A stretch of DNA of 64,000 nt from PALSA-612 sp963791225 (GCA_963791225.1 CAWBRV010000008.1:1-64000), one strand, 5' to 3'. Numbered from the stretch's first letter, positions 34,699 to 43,966 are shown. A program made the numbers and translations. Notes: generated by a model not told the origin, from the letters alone.

Positions 34699-35984
34699 GT
34701 CCCCTCCCGTTCGTAGAGCGCGAGCGCGCGGTCGACGAAGGCCCCGGCGGAGCCGAGCGACGCGGCCGGATCGAGCACGCGCTCGAACTCCTCCTCCGAC
34801 AGGCCCGCAGCGAGCAGGCCGTCGCGGAACGAGCCGCTACGCGCGGCCTCGCCGATGAGCTCGTGCGCCCGCGCGCGGCCGACCCGCGCCGTGAGCGCGA
34901 AGGACGCCTGCTCGGCGGCCGTCAGCTCGTCGATGTTCGCCCGCATCCGCTCCGCGTCGACCTCGAGTCCGGCGAGCACCTCGGCGATGTGCGCGGCGGC
35001 TCCACCGGTCAGCGCCAGCGCGTCCGAGAGCGCCGACCACTCCGAGTGCCAGGAACCGAGCGCGCGCTCGTGCTCCTGGACGAGCGCGGCGGTGAGCACG
35101 GAGGCGCAGCCACCGACCCGACGCGCGCACGCGATCGCGAGCGCCGAGCCGATCGGGTTGCGCTTGTGCGGCATCGTCGAGGAGCCGCCCTTGCCCGCGG
35201 GCTCCCGTACCTCGGCGATCTCGGTCTGCGCGAGAAGTGCCACGTCGAGCCCGATCTTCGCCGGCACGCCGGCGGCCACCGCGAGCACGCCGCCGAGCTC
35301 CGCGATCCGCACGCGGCTCGTGTGCCACGGGACGGCGGGCTCGGCGAGCCTGAGCTCCTCCGCGAGCAGCCGCAGCACTTCCTCTCCCTTGTCTCCGAGC
35401 GCCGAGAGCGTGCCCGCGGCGCCGCCGAGCTCGACCGCGAGCCGCCCCGAGCGAATCTCGCGCAGCCGCGCGCGCGCCTCGACGAGCGAGACGAGCCAGG
35501 CGGCCGCCTTAGCGCCGAACGTCGTCGGCACGGCCTGCTGCAGCAGCGTCCGGCCGGCCATGACGGTCCCGCGGTGCGCGCGTGCGAGCCCCGCGCAGGC
35601 CTCGGCGGCGGCGTCCAGGTGGCCGAGCACGTGCCCGAGCGCACGCTGCGACACGAGCATCGCGGCCGTGTCCATGACGTCTTGGCTCGTCGCGCCCCAG
35701 TGCACCGAGCTCGCCGCCTCGCCGCCGACGAGCTCGCGGAGCTTGCGAACCATCGGCTCGGCGGGAGCGCCCGCCGAGCGTGCACCCGGGATGAGCGCGT
35801 CCAGGTCGAAGAGTTCCACGCGGCACGACGCGGCGATCGCCTCCGCGGCTTCAGCCGGGATGACTCCGGCACGCGCCTCCGCCGCGGCCAGCGCGCGCTC
35901 GAACGCCAGCATCGCCTCGAGCCAGGCGGCGTCCGACACCGCCTCGCGCAGGTCGTCCGGGACGAAGATCGCATCGAACGTCAC
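34695..35984 (-). CDS. pcaB: 3-carboxy-cis,cis-muconate cycloisomerase
   Basis: A 429-residue member of the fumarase/aspartase superfamily. Conserved region 1 includes VHWGATSQDVMDTA, region 2 has GRTLLQQAVPTTFG, and the flexible signature loop is GKGGSSTMPHKRNP with its catalytic Ser. These agree with PcaB, which closes 3-carboxymuconate to 4-carboxymuconolactone in protocatechuate breakdown. Overlaps pcaG upstream and pcaC downstream by four bases each, so the operon is tightly coupled. Confidence 0.93.
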   Translation of the reverse strand: MTFDAIFVPDDLREAVSDAAWLEAMLAFERALAAAEARAGVIPAEAAEAIAASCRVELFDLDALIPGARSAGAPAEPMVRKLRELVGGEAASSVHWGATSQDVMDTAAMLVSQRALGHVLGHLDAAAEACAGLARAHRGTVMAGRTLLQQAVPTTFGAKAAAWLVSLVEARARLREIRSGRLAVELGGAAGTLSALGDKGEEVLRLLAEELRLAEPAVPWHTSRVRIAELGGVLAVAAGVPAKIGLDVALLAQTEIAEVREPAGKGGSSTMPHKRNPIGSALAIACARRVGGCASVLTAALVQEHERALGSWHSEWSALSDALALTGGAAAHIAEVLAGLEVDAERMRANIDELTAAEQASFALTARVGRARAHELIGEAARSGSFRDGLLAAGLSEEEFERVLDPAASLGSAGAFVDRALALYEREGT

Positions 35985-36493
35985 AGGTCGAAGAACGCCG
36001 TCTGGTCATCCCCCTGCAGCCTGACGTCGAACCGCAGGCCGCCCTCGTCCGCCGCGGCGACCAGCGTCGCGCGCTCCGCGGGCGGAACCGTCGCGAGCAC
36101 CTCGTCGCGGGAATTCGCCTCGTCCTCGTCCGGGAAGTACATCCGCGTCAGCACCGGCTTGAGCAGCCCGCGTGCGAACACCAGCACCAGCAGGTGCGGT
36201 GCCTGGCCCGCCACGGACCCGGGCTTGACGGTGAGGAACTCGAAGCGGCCGTCGTCGTCCGTGCCCGAGCGGCCCCAGCCGAAGTCGGTGCCGTACTCAC
36301 CGGCTGCGTCGGCCTGCCACACCTCGACCATCGCGTCGGCGACGGGCTCGCGCGCGCCGTCGAGCACACGCCCTTCCAGCCGGACGGCGCCCTCCGTGCC
36401 CTCGGGGACGATCCGGTCGAGCCTGCGGTCGGAGAGCCCGATCGAGAAGAACGGGCCGACCGTCTGCGACGGGGTCGGGCCGAGGTCGCTCAC
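35981..36493 (-). CDS. pcaG: Protocatechuate 3,4-dioxygenase alpha subunit
   Basis: A 170-residue intradiol-dioxygenase-fold subunit. It starts SDLGPTPSQTVGPFFSIGL, a usual PcaG opening, and carries VADAMVEVWQADAAGEYG and the C-terminal VRLQGDDQTAFF. The alpha chain lacks the iron ligands and builds the active site with PcaH. GTG at 36493 overlaps the pcaH stop (GTGA); a longer open frame upstream is inside pcaH and is not used. Cytosolic. Confidence 0.92.
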   Translation of the reverse strand: MSDLGPTPSQTVGPFFSIGLSDRRLDRIVPEGTEGAVRLEGRVLDGAREPVADAMVEVWQADAAGEYGTDFGWGRSGTDDDGRFEFLTVKPGSVAGQAPHLLVLVFARGLLKPVLTRMYFPDEDEANSRDEVLATVPPAERATLVAAADEGGLRFDVRLQGDDQTAFFDL

Positions 36494-37158
36494 GTCTCGA
36501 ACGGCGTCGCCGCCGGGCCGCCGAGCACGATGTCGAAGCGGTAGCCGAGCGCCCACTCCGGCGTCGTCGTCTCCCAGTCGAAGGTGCTGACCATCAGCTC
36601 GCGTGCCTTCGGGTCACGGATCGAGTTGAAGATCGGGTCGGCGCCGAAGAGCGGGTCGCCGGGGAAGTACATCTGCGTCACGAGCCGCTGCGTGAACGCC
36701 CGTCCGAAGACCGAGAAGTGGATGTGGGCGGGGCGCCAGGCGTTCGGATGGTTCCGCCACGGATACGCCCCCGGCTTGATCGACGTGAACCGGTAGTGCC
36801 CGTCGTCGTCGGTCAGGCAGCGTCCCGCGCCGGTGAAGTTCGGGTCGAGCGGCGCCGGGTGAACGTCGTTCCGGTGCTGGTAGCGACCGGCCGCGTTCGC
36901 CTGCCAGACCTCGATCAGCGCGCCGCGGATCGGCCGGCCGTCGCGCTCGAGCAGCCGCCCGGACACGATGATCCGCTCCCCGAGCGGCTGGCCTGCGTGT
37001 CCGAGCGTGAGATCGGCGTCGCCGTCGGAGACCGTGCCCTCGCCGAAGGCCGGGCCGGTCAGCTCCGAGAGCGTGTCCGGCAGGATCACGAGCGGCTTCT
37101 TCGGCCCGCGCAGCTCCGTCGAGCGGTACTCCGGGTAGATGTACTGAGGGTCGTTCAC
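36490..37158 (-). CDS. pcaH: Protocatechuate 3,4-dioxygenase beta subunit
   Basis: A 222-residue iron-binding subunit. It contains GALIEVWQANAAGRYQHRND (first Tyr ligand), AYPWRNHPNAWRPAHIHFSV (second Tyr and the two His ligands) and FTQRLVTQMYFPGDPL. With PcaG it cleaves protocatechuate between the hydroxyls using Fe(III) and O2 to give 3-carboxymuconate. GTG at 37158 is preferred over the ATG at 37173 because AAGGAG lies seven bases before it. It follows the CoA-transferase gene by 37 bases. Confidence 0.93.
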   Translation of the reverse strand: MNDPQYIYPEYRSTELRGPKKPLVILPDTLSELTGPAFGEGTVSDGDADLTLGHAGQPLGERIIVSGRLLERDGRPIRGALIEVWQANAAGRYQHRNDVHPAPLDPNFTGAGRCLTDDDGHYRFTSIKPGAYPWRNHPNAWRPAHIHFSVFGRAFTQRLVTQMYFPGDPLFGADPIFNSIRDPKARELMVSTFDWETTTPEWALGYRFDIVLGGPAATPFET

Positions 37159-37195
37159 GTCGGCTCCTTCCAAGCATGACGTATGCGCGCGGAGA

Positions 37196-38053
37196 TCACG
37201 CCACCACCTCGGCCGTTTCGGCGACCCGCGCGCGGTACTCGATCACGTCCGCAGTCTCGAGGACGTGCTGCCGCATCCATCCGAGGAACGTCTCGCGGTC
37301 GCGGCTGATCGCATCCCAGCGCACGTAGAACGCGTTGTCCCGGTCGTAGTAGCCGTGCGCGTACGAGGGGTGCGCCCCGCCCGGGGCGAGCGCGACCGCG
37401 TCGATCACCCAGCCAGGCAGCACCACGCCGCCCGGTCGCGGCTCGAACTCGTCCACGATCTCCTCGACCGTGACGAGCGACCGCGCCGACGCGAGCACCG
37501 CCTCCTTCTGCACGCCGGTGATGCCCCAGAGCTGGACGTTCCCGTGCCGGTCGGCCTGCTGGGCGTGGACGATTCCGACGTCGGGACGCAGCGCAGGGAC
37601 GGCGGCGAGCTCCTCGCCCGTGAACGGGCAGACGACCCGGCCGACGCGTGTGCGGGCGACGAGATCCGTGCCGACGTAGCCACGCAGCGTCCCGAACGGC
37701 AGATTGGCCGCGCCGGCCGCGTACGCCGCCGCCATGCCGGCGTGAGTGTGCTCCTCGAGTTCGAGCGGATGCGGCCAATCGTGCTCGACCGCCTCCCGGA
37801 GCCGATGCAGCGAGCCGACGCCGGGGTTGCCGCCCCACGAGAAGATCAGCTTTCGCGCGCAGCCCATCCCGATCAGCTGGTCGAAGACGACGTCCGGCGT
37901 CATCCGCACGAGCGTCAGGTCCTTGCGCCCTTGCCGGATCAGCTCGTGGCCGGCGGCGTGCGGGATCAGGTGCGTGAACCCCTCGAGTGCGACCGTGTCG
38001 CCGTCGTGGACGAGCTTCGCGACCGCGTCGCGGAGTGAGAGCAGCTCGGCCAT
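37196..38053 (-). CDS. CoA-transferase family I, A subunit (3-oxoadipate/glutaconate type), without a neighbouring B subunit
   Basis: A 285-residue A-type CoA-transferase subunit with VALEGFTHLIPHAAGHEL at the start, IFSWGGNPGVGSLHRLREAV and a glutaconate-CoA-transferase-like layout throughout. In this setting the expected job is activating 3-oxoadipate with succinyl-CoA. These enzymes need a B subunit that carries the catalytic Glu, usually the next gene. Here the next gene is pcaH and no B subunit is present in the window, so it must be elsewhere or lost. The ATG overlaps nothing but lies one base from the alcohol dehydrogenase stop. Confidence 0.85.
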   Translation of the reverse strand: MAELLSLRDAVAKLVHDGDTVALEGFTHLIPHAAGHELIRQGRKDLTLVRMTPDVVFDQLIGMGCARKLIFSWGGNPGVGSLHRLREAVEHDWPHPLELEEHTHAGMAAAYAAGAANLPFGTLRGYVGTDLVARTRVGRVVCPFTGEELAAVPALRPDVGIVHAQQADRHGNVQLWGITGVQKEAVLASARSLVTVEEIVDEFEPRPGGVVLPGWVIDAVALAPGGAHPSYAHGYYDRDNAFYVRWDAISRDRETFLGWMRQHVLETADVIEYRARVAETAEVVA

Positions 38054-38054
38054 G

Positions 38055-39158
38055 TCAGCGCATCCTCAGGACCGGCTTGACCACCGTGCCGCTCTCGGCA
38101 TCGGCGACCGCCTCGTCGATCCGGTCGAAGTCGTAGTGGGTCATCAGCCGCTCGACCGGGAACCGTCCCCGCTCCCAGAAGCGGACGAGTTGCGGGAGGA
38201 AGAGCTGCGGGACGCTGTCTCCCTCGACGACTCCGCGCACGGTCCGGCCGGCGACGAGCAGCGTGTTGACGTCCAGCGAGACCTCCGTGCCGAACGCGGG
38301 TGCGCCGATGATCCCGCAGGTGCCGAGAGGCGCGGTCGAGTCGACGGCCTGTCGGAGGACCTGCGGCGAGCCCGTCGCCTCCAGGCTGAAGTCGACGCCC
38401 GCGCGCGTGAGCTTCCGGATCGCGTCGACGGCATCCTCGTTTCCCGCATCGATGACGTGGGTCGCCCCGAGCTCACGCGCCAGCTCGAGACGTGACGTCC
38501 GCAGATCGACCGCGACGATGCGCTCGCAGCCGGCGATGACCGCTGCCATCACGGCGGCCAGGCCGACCGCCCCGGCGCCGAAGACTGCGAGCGAGGCGCC
38601 GGCCGGGACGCGCAGCGTGTTGAGCACGGCGCCTGCGCCGGTCTGGATGCCGCAGCCGAGCGGTGCCGCGAGCTCGAGCGGCATCGAGTCGTCGAGCCGA
38701 ACGACGTTCCGTGCGTTCGCGACCGAGTGCGTCGCGAAGCTCGATTGCCCGAAGAAGTGCGCGTGGATCGTCTCGCCGTTCCGCGAGAGCACGCTGGAAC
38801 CGTCACCGGGCCGCGTCGAGGCGAAGTTGTGCTCGAAGAACGAGTAGCAGTACGAGGGCAGCCCGCCGCGGCAGCTCCGGCAGCTCCCGCACGAGTTGAA
38901 CGACATCGCGACGCGATCGCCGGGCGCGACGTCCGTGACCGCGTCGCCGACGCGCGCCACGACCCCGGCACCCTCGTGCCCGAAGACGCTGGGGAACGGC
39001 ACCGGGTACCACTGGTCGCGGCAGATCAGGTCCGTGTGGCAGATCCCGGCAGCGGCGACCTCGACGAGCACCTCGTCCTGGCGCAGCTCGCCCAGCTCCA
39101 GCTCCTGCAGCATGAACGGCGCGCACTTCTCCTCGGTGACGGCGGCGGTGATCCTCAT
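38055..39158 (-). CDS. Zinc-dependent aryl/benzyl-alcohol dehydrogenase-like protein
   Basis: A 367-residue medium-chain dehydrogenase. Catalytic zinc ligands are in AAGICHTD (Cys) and FGHEGAG (His). The four structural-zinc cysteines are in NSCGSCRSCRGGLPSYC. The NAD-binding motif is VFGAGAVGLAA. Within the zinc family it looks closest to aryl-alcohol dehydrogenases. Inside an aromatic-acid operon it may oxidise a hydroxybenzyl alcohol toward 4-hydroxybenzoate. GGAGGA lies six bases before the ATG at 39158, which overlaps the livM stop (ATGA). Confidence 0.88.
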   Translation of the reverse strand: MRITAAVTEEKCAPFMLQELELGELRQDEVLVEVAAAGICHTDLICRDQWYPVPFPSVFGHEGAGVVARVGDAVTDVAPGDRVAMSFNSCGSCRSCRGGLPSYCYSFFEHNFASTRPGDGSSVLSRNGETIHAHFFGQSSFATHSVANARNVVRLDDSMPLELAAPLGCGIQTGAGAVLNTLRVPAGASLAVFGAGAVGLAAVMAAVIAGCERIVAVDLRTSRLELARELGATHVIDAGNEDAVDAIRKLTRAGVDFSLEATGSPQVLRQAVDSTAPLGTCGIIGAPAFGTEVSLDVNTLLVAGRTVRGVVEGDSVPQLFLPQLVRFWERGRFPVERLMTHYDFDRIDEAVADAESGTVVKPVLRMR

Positions 39159-40195
39159 ACGGTGTCCTCCGCCTTCGACCCGGCTCCCGTCCCGAGACGC
39201 CGGAGGCGGTAGCCGACCGGAAGCAGCCGCACGCCGAATCGCTCCTCGATGGTGCCCCAGATCCCCCGCGGCACGACGAGCGCGAACACGATCGCCGCTG
39301 CCCCGAGCCCGACGAGGTACCAGACTCCCTGATCGCCGTACTGGTCCTGGATCACGAAGAAGATGATCGCGCCGACGATCGGGCCTTCGAACGTCCCGAG
39401 GCCGCCGACGATGACCATGAAGATCATGTACGCCGTCCACTTGACGCTGAAGAAGTCGTTCGGCTGGAAGGTCGGGAACGAGGCAAGCCACATCGCGCCC
39501 GCGGCTCCGCAGCCGACCGCCGCTAGGACGAAGACGACCCCTTTCCCCCAGAGGACGCGCACGCCGACCGACCGCGCGGCGTCCTCGTCGTCGCGAATCG
39601 CCTGCAACGACGCGCCGAGGCGGCTTCGCAGCAGCACGAACACCGCGCCGAGCAGCGCCACCATGATCGCGAGCGTCAGCCAGTACGTGTAGTCGCGACG
39701 GTCGGACGGGCTGTACGCGTTGAGAGCGTCCAGCGAGGTACCGGTCACGCCGCCGATCGAGCGGTCGCCGTTCACGTACAGGTGGAAGACCTCGGCGACC
39801 ACCCACATGCCGATCGCGAACTCACCTCCGCGGAGGCGGAGCATGAACAGCGAGGTCGGGATCGACACGGCACCCGCGACCAGACCTCCGAGCAGGAGCG
39901 CCAGGTAGACGCTGACGCCGGCGTCGGAGAGCTTGACCGCGGCATAGGCGCCGAGGCCGAAGAACCCCTGCTGGCCGACCGAGACAAGCCCGGCATACCC
40001 GGCGAGGGCGTTCCACATCACGGCGAGGATCACGTAGACGTAGAGCGTCGTCAGCCTGTCCGTCGCATTCGCGCTCAGTGCCACCGGCACCAGGACGAGC
40101 AACCCCACGAGCGCGGCGAGGCCGCCGCTGGACACGACCGACGTCCTCGTCCAGCGCTGGACGGAGAAGGCGGGCTGCCCTGCCACAGCGCTCAT
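39155..40195 (-). CDS. Branched-chain-type ABC transporter permease (LivM-like)
   Basis: A 346-residue permease with about ten helices. It shows the LivM core NALAGYAGLVSVGQQGFFGLGAYAA and the late motif MVIVGGLGTFEGPIVGAII. Together with LivH, F and G and the binding protein it forms a branched-chain-amino-acid-type importer. In this operon the cargo is more likely an aromatic acid such as 4-hydroxybenzoate or protocatechuate. ATG at 40195 overlaps the livH stop. Confidence 0.9.
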   Translation of the reverse strand: MSAVAGQPAFSVQRWTRTSVVSSGGLAALVGLLVLVPVALSANATDRLTTLYVYVILAVMWNALAGYAGLVSVGQQGFFGLGAYAAVKLSDAGVSVYLALLLGGLVAGAVSIPTSLFMLRLRGGEFAIGMWVVAEVFHLYVNGDRSIGGVTGTSLDALNAYSPSDRRDYTYWLTLAIMVALLGAVFVLLRSRLGASLQAIRDDEDAARSVGVRVLWGKGVVFVLAAVGCGAAGAMWLASFPTFQPNDFFSVKWTAYMIFMVIVGGLGTFEGPIVGAIIFFVIQDQYGDQGVWYLVGLGAAAIVFALVVPRGIWGTIEERFGVRLLPVGYRLRRLGTGAGSKAEDTV

Positions 40196-41112
40196 GCCCG
40201 CTGCCCCACGAGGGCGCGAATCCCGCCCCGTTCTTCGATCGCCGTGAGCACGAGCCGCGCGCCGAGCACGGCCAGGAAGACGATGTCCCCGGCGCCGGGG
40301 CCGCCCCAGACGTCCTTGATCCAGCCCTCCGCGGCCATCTGGCTGCCGACCGTCTGCGCGACCCCGAGCACGATCGCCCCGACAAGCGTCCCCCACAGCG
40401 TCATGCCGCCGATCACGACGGCCTCGAAGGCGAAGATCAGCTGCGACTGCCCGGAGTACGGGTCGAAGGTCGAGCGCATCCCCAGGAAGGCGCCGGCGAG
40501 CCCGGCCATCGCGAGCGCGAGCGCCGCGGCAAGCGCGTAGACGGCACGCGAGTTGACGCCGACGAGCTCGGCCGTATCCGGATCCTCGGCCGTCGCTCTC
40601 ATCGCGCGCCCCAGCGACGTCCGTGAGAGAAAGAGCTGGAGCCCGAGGAGGACGCCGACCGCGACGACGAAGATCAGCACGGAGAGCTTCCCGATGTAGA
40701 TCTGGTTCGTGATCGTCCAGCTGGAGTAGGCGAGCGTGCCGATGCTCGGGCCGAGCGAGCGCTCGTCCGCTCCGAACTTCTCGAACAGCAGGTTCTGGAT
40801 CACGATCGCGAGCCCGAACGTGCTCAGGAGCGGGACGAGCGCCCCCGACCGCAGGCTGCGCTCGAGGATCGATCGTTGCAGGCCCCAGCCGCCCAACGCC
40901 ATCACGGGCAGCACGATCGCGAGCGCGACGAACGCGTTCATGCCGTGGTCGGTGCACACGAGCACGAGGAACGCCCCGAGCACCGCCAGGTCGCCGTGCG
41001 CGAGGTTGATGATGCGCATGACGCCGAACAGAAGCGCCAGGCCCGAGGCCAGGATCGCGTAGTACCCGCCGAGGAGCACGCCCTGCACGACTTGGTTCAC
41101 CCAGATGCTCAC
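40192..41112 (-). CDS. Branched-chain-type ABC transporter permease (LivH-like)
   Basis: A 306-residue permease with about eight helices. LivH marks: GGYYAILASGLALLFGVMRI near the start, NLAHGDLAVLGA, and RATAEDPDTAELVGVN (coupling loop), with GGMTLWGTLVGAI near the end. It forms the translocation path with LivM. GTG at 41112 overlaps the livF stop (GTGA). Normal length. Confidence 0.9.
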   Translation of the reverse strand: MSIWVNQVVQGVLLGGYYAILASGLALLFGVMRIINLAHGDLAVLGAFLVLVCTDHGMNAFVALAIVLPVMALGGWGLQRSILERSLRSGALVPLLSTFGLAIVIQNLLFEKFGADERSLGPSIGTLAYSSWTITNQIYIGKLSVLIFVVAVGVLLGLQLFLSRTSLGRAMRATAEDPDTAELVGVNSRAVYALAAALALAMAGLAGAFLGMRSTFDPYSGQSQLIFAFEAVVIGGMTLWGTLVGAIVLGVAQTVGSQMAAEGWIKDVWGGPGAGDIVFLAVLGARLVLTAIEERGGIRALVGQRA

Positions 41113-41837
41113 GCGTCGGCTCCCGCTCGCGCCGCCCGCCCGAGGCCGAAGTACGCCTCCACGATCTGCTCGCGGGTCAGGTCCCCGGCCCGCCCTTCCA
41201 GGACGATCCTGCCCTCCAGCATGCAGACGATCCGGTTCGAGACCTCCATCGCGCGGGCCAGGTCCTGCTCGACGAGCAGCACGGTCGCACCGCCTTCGAT
41301 CAGCGTCCGCAACGACCGGTAGACACCGTCGACCGCGATCGGCGCGAGGCCGAGCGACACCTCGTCGAGGAGCAGGAGGCGGGGATTTGCCATCAACGCC
41401 CGCCCGATCGCCGTCGCCTGCTGCTCTCCGCCGGAGAGGCTGCCCGCCCGCTTCCGGCGCAGCGGCTCGAGCATCGGGAAGACGTCGAACACCGCGTCCA
41501 CCGTCCACCGCCCACGCCGTCCCGCCCGCGCGGCGAGCGTCAGGTTCTCCTCGACGGTCAGCCCGGTGAACAGCCGGCGGCCCTCGGGCACGAGCGTGAT
41601 CCCCGAGCGGACACGCTTGTAGGCCGGCACGGACGTGATGTCACGCCCCTCGAAGAGGACGCGGCCGGCGGCGGGGGAGTGCGCGCCGGCGATCGTGCGC
41701 AGCAGTGTCGTCTTGCCGGCGCCGTTCGCCCCGACCAGAGCCAGGGTCTCCCCTTCCTCGACCTCGAACGACACCTCGCGGACAGCCTGCAGGAGGCCGT
41801 GACGGGCGTCGAGGGACTCGACGGCGAGGAGACTCAC
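41109..41837 (-). CDS. Branched-chain-type ABC transporter ATPase (LivF-like)
   Basis: A 242-residue ATPase: Walker A GANGAGKTT, Q-loop ITLVPEGRRLF, signature LSGGEQQ, Walker B LLLLDEVSLGLAP. The EVSLGLAP variant is typical of LivF. It powers the importer from the cytosolic side. GTG at 41837 overlaps the end of livG; the open frame extends upstream into that gene without a better start. Confidence 0.92.
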   Translation of the reverse strand: MSLLAVESLDARHGLLQAVREVSFEVEEGETLALVGANGAGKTTLLRTIAGAHSPAAGRVLFEGRDITSVPAYKRVRSGITLVPEGRRLFTGLTVEENLTLAARAGRRGRWTVDAVFDVFPMLEPLRRKRAGSLSGGEQQATAIGRALMANPRLLLLDEVSLGLAPIAVDGVYRSLRTLIEGGATVLLVEQDLARAMEVSNRIVCMLEGRIVLEGRAGDLTREQIVEAYFGLGRAARAGADA

Positions 41838-42577
41838 GAGCCGCCTCCGCTGCCGAGGTAGGCGTCGATGACGGCGGTGTCGGCCATCACCGCCTCCGGC
41901 TTGCCGTCGGCGATCACGCGCCCCGCGTCCATGCACACGAGCCGGGTCACCACCTGCACGAGCACGTGGACGATGTGCTCGATCCAGACGATCGAGATCT
42001 GCTCTCGTCGAAGCTCGCGGATCGTCTCCACCAGCTCGCCCGCCTCCGCGTCCGTCAGGCCGCCGCCGATCTCGTCCAGCAGCAGCACGACCGGGTCGGT
42101 GGCGAGAGCCCGCGCCAGCTCGAGCCGCTTGCGGTCGAGCAGGCCGAGCGTCTCCGCGCGGCGGTTGGCGCCGGCGAGCATGCCGCAGACCTCGAGAGCG
42201 TCGACGGATCGTTTGTAGGCATCCGCCCGCCTGTGACCGCCGCCGGTGGTCGCCGCGACGAGGACGTTCTCGAACACTGTCATGCCGCTGAAGGGCCGTG
42301 GCACCTGGTGCGCGCGTGCGATCCCGAGCCGGCAGCGCCGTGCCGACCCGGCCGGGGTGACGTCGGCGTCGCGGAAGCGCACCGAGCCTTTCGTCGCCTG
42401 CAGCGAGCCGGCCAGGACGTTGAGCAGTGTCGTCTTGCCCGCGCCGTTGGGGCCGACGATGCCAACTGCCTCGTCGGCCCCGAGCGCGAAATCGACGTCG
42501 TGAAGCACGACCAGCGCTCCGAAGCGCTTGCGGACCCCGAGCGCTGCCAGGAGCGGCGTCCCCGAGGGTGCGCTCAC
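41834..42577 (-). CDS. Branched-chain-type ABC transporter ATPase (LivG-like)
   Basis: A 247-residue ATPase with Walker A GPNGAGKTT and an intact Q-loop (ARAHQVPRPFSG). The signature, normally LS[YFG]GxQR, reads LGLLDRKRLE: the SGG core is replaced, which occurs in some LivG relatives of aromatic-acid importers. Walker B is VVLLLDEIGGGL. C-terminal YLGSGGG is the usual LivG ending. GTG at 42577, 10 bases after the binding-protein stop. Confidence 0.88.
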   Translation of the reverse strand: MSAPSGTPLLAALGVRKRFGALVVLHDVDFALGADEAVGIVGPNGAGKTTLLNVLAGSLQATKGSVRFRDADVTPAGSARRCRLGIARAHQVPRPFSGMTVFENVLVAATTGGGHRRADAYKRSVDALEVCGMLAGANRRAETLGLLDRKRLELARALATDPVVLLLDEIGGGLTDAEAGELVETIRELRREQISIVWIEHIVHVLVQVVTRLVCMDAGRVIADGKPEAVMADTAVIDAYLGSGGGS

Positions 42578-42587
42578 GACCCGGCTT

Positions 42588-43934
42588 CTAGCTGTACGGC
42601 TTCAGCTTCGCCGCGACGGGAACCCTCTTGTCGTCGTGGTTGTCCGTCACCTTGACCTCGACCTTGAACTTGCCGTTCGACTTCAGCCACTGGGAGCCGA
42701 TGATCGGACCGCTCGCGATCGTGCCCGGGATCGGCCCCTTCGCGAAGTTCACGGCCCCGACCGGCGTGCTGACGACGAGCGACTTGAACGCCCGCGCCAC
42801 GGCCGCCTTGCTCTTCGGATTGCGGCTTGCCTTCAACGCCGCCAAACCGACCTCGAACACCGCGGCCGTCGACCCGATCTGCTGGAGCCACTGCCGCCCG
42901 CTCGCCTTCGTGTATCCGGCCGCAAGCTGCGGGTTCGACAGACCGAGCGTGGCGGAGCGATACGGCCAGGTCGGGCCCCAGTAGATCGCCGTGGCCAGGT
43001 TGTAGCCCAGGTTCCCCAGGGCGATGATCTCCGACGCGAACAGGCCCGCCTTGGCGATCTGGGCGATCTTGACCTGTTGCGCGTAGCCCTGCTGCGTCGC
43101 CTGGCGCCAGAAGGTCGCGAAGTCCGGCGGGAGCGGGAACGTGTTGAAGATCTGGCAGTTCTCCGTCTTGAACTTCGAAATCTGCGACGAGAAGTCGGTG
43201 ATGCCGTCCTCGTACGGGCCCGGGTCGACGATCGTGAAGCCGGCCTTCTGCAGCGCCGGTGCGAGCAGCGCGCGGACGGCGTTCCCGTCGGCGTCGTTCG
43301 GGTAGAGGACGCCGACCTTCTTGTTCGTCTTCACGGGACCGTTCCACTGCGAGATGTACGCCCCCGCGAAGTCGGCGACACCGAAGCTGAAGTGGTGCGA
43401 CCACTTGAACGGGTTCTTGCCGCCCGGCTTGGCGCCGCGCCCGAAGTAGAACGCCTCCCACGGCTCCACCGTCGAGACCTGCGGAACGCCGGCAGCCTCG
43501 CAGGCGTCGGCAACCGGATTGTTCGTCTCGGGCGTCGACGTCGACAGCATCAGGTCGACCTTGCTGCCGTTGATCAGCGACTTCGCGAGCTGGCCGGCCC
43601 GTGCCGGGTCGGACTGCGTGTCCTTCGCGATGATCGAGACCGCGTACAGCTTGCCCCCGATCTTGACGCCCTTCGCGAGCGACTTGCGGAACTGCGAGAC
43701 GATCCACGGATCGGCCTCGCCGAAGGAACCGAGCGGACCGGTGAGGGGGCTGAGAAACCCGATCCTGAGCGTGTTGGCCTCCGGTGCGCTCTCGTGTACC
43801 ACCTTCACCGGGCGCGCAAGGGCGCTGTCGGCCAGGCTGCCGGCGATCAGCAGCCCGCCGGCGCCGACCCCTCCGCGCTTGATCACTTCCCGTCTGGTCA
43901 AGCGGGTGCTGTCAACGTGTGGCTCGTCAGCCAT
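42588..43934 (-). CDS. Branched-chain-type ABC transporter substrate-binding protein, TAT-exported
   Basis: A 448-residue type I periplasmic-binding protein. The N-terminus is a twin-arginine signal (STRLTRREVIKRGGVGAGG, hydrophobic to about residue 40). The mature domain opens NTLRIGFLSPLTGPLGSFGE, as in LivK/HbaE-like proteins, and has VGVLYPNDADGNAV in the second lobe. It should capture the aromatic acid outside the cell. GGAGG lies six bases before the ATG at 43934. First gene of the operon that ends with pobA, behind a strong promoter. Confidence 0.92.
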   Translation of the reverse strand: MADEPHVDSTRLTRREVIKRGGVGAGGLLIAGSLADSALARPVKVVHESAPEANTLRIGFLSPLTGPLGSFGEADPWIVSQFRKSLAKGVKIGGKLYAVSIIAKDTQSDPARAGQLAKSLINGSKVDLMLSTSTPETNNPVADACEAAGVPQVSTVEPWEAFYFGRGAKPGGKNPFKWSHHFSFGVADFAGAYISQWNGPVKTNKKVGVLYPNDADGNAVRALLAPALQKAGFTIVDPGPYEDGITDFSSQISKFKTENCQIFNTFPLPPDFATFWRQATQQGYAQQVKIAQIAKAGLFASEIIALGNLGYNLATAIYWGPTWPYRSATLGLSNPQLAAGYTKASGRQWLQQIGSTAAVFEVGLAALKASRNPKSKAAVARAFKSLVVSTPVGAVNFAKGPIPGTIASGPIIGSQWLKSNGKFKVEVKVTDNHDDKRVPVAAKLKPYS

Positions 43935-43966
43935 TGGTTCCTCCTGTCGCTCGCAACAAGGGCGCG

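Noticed and set aside
37155..37838. A second minus-strand frame overlapping the CoA-transferase A gene, considered as its missing B subunit
   Set aside because: The product is an Arg/Gly-rich shadow with none of the B-subunit motifs; the catalytic Glu region is absent.
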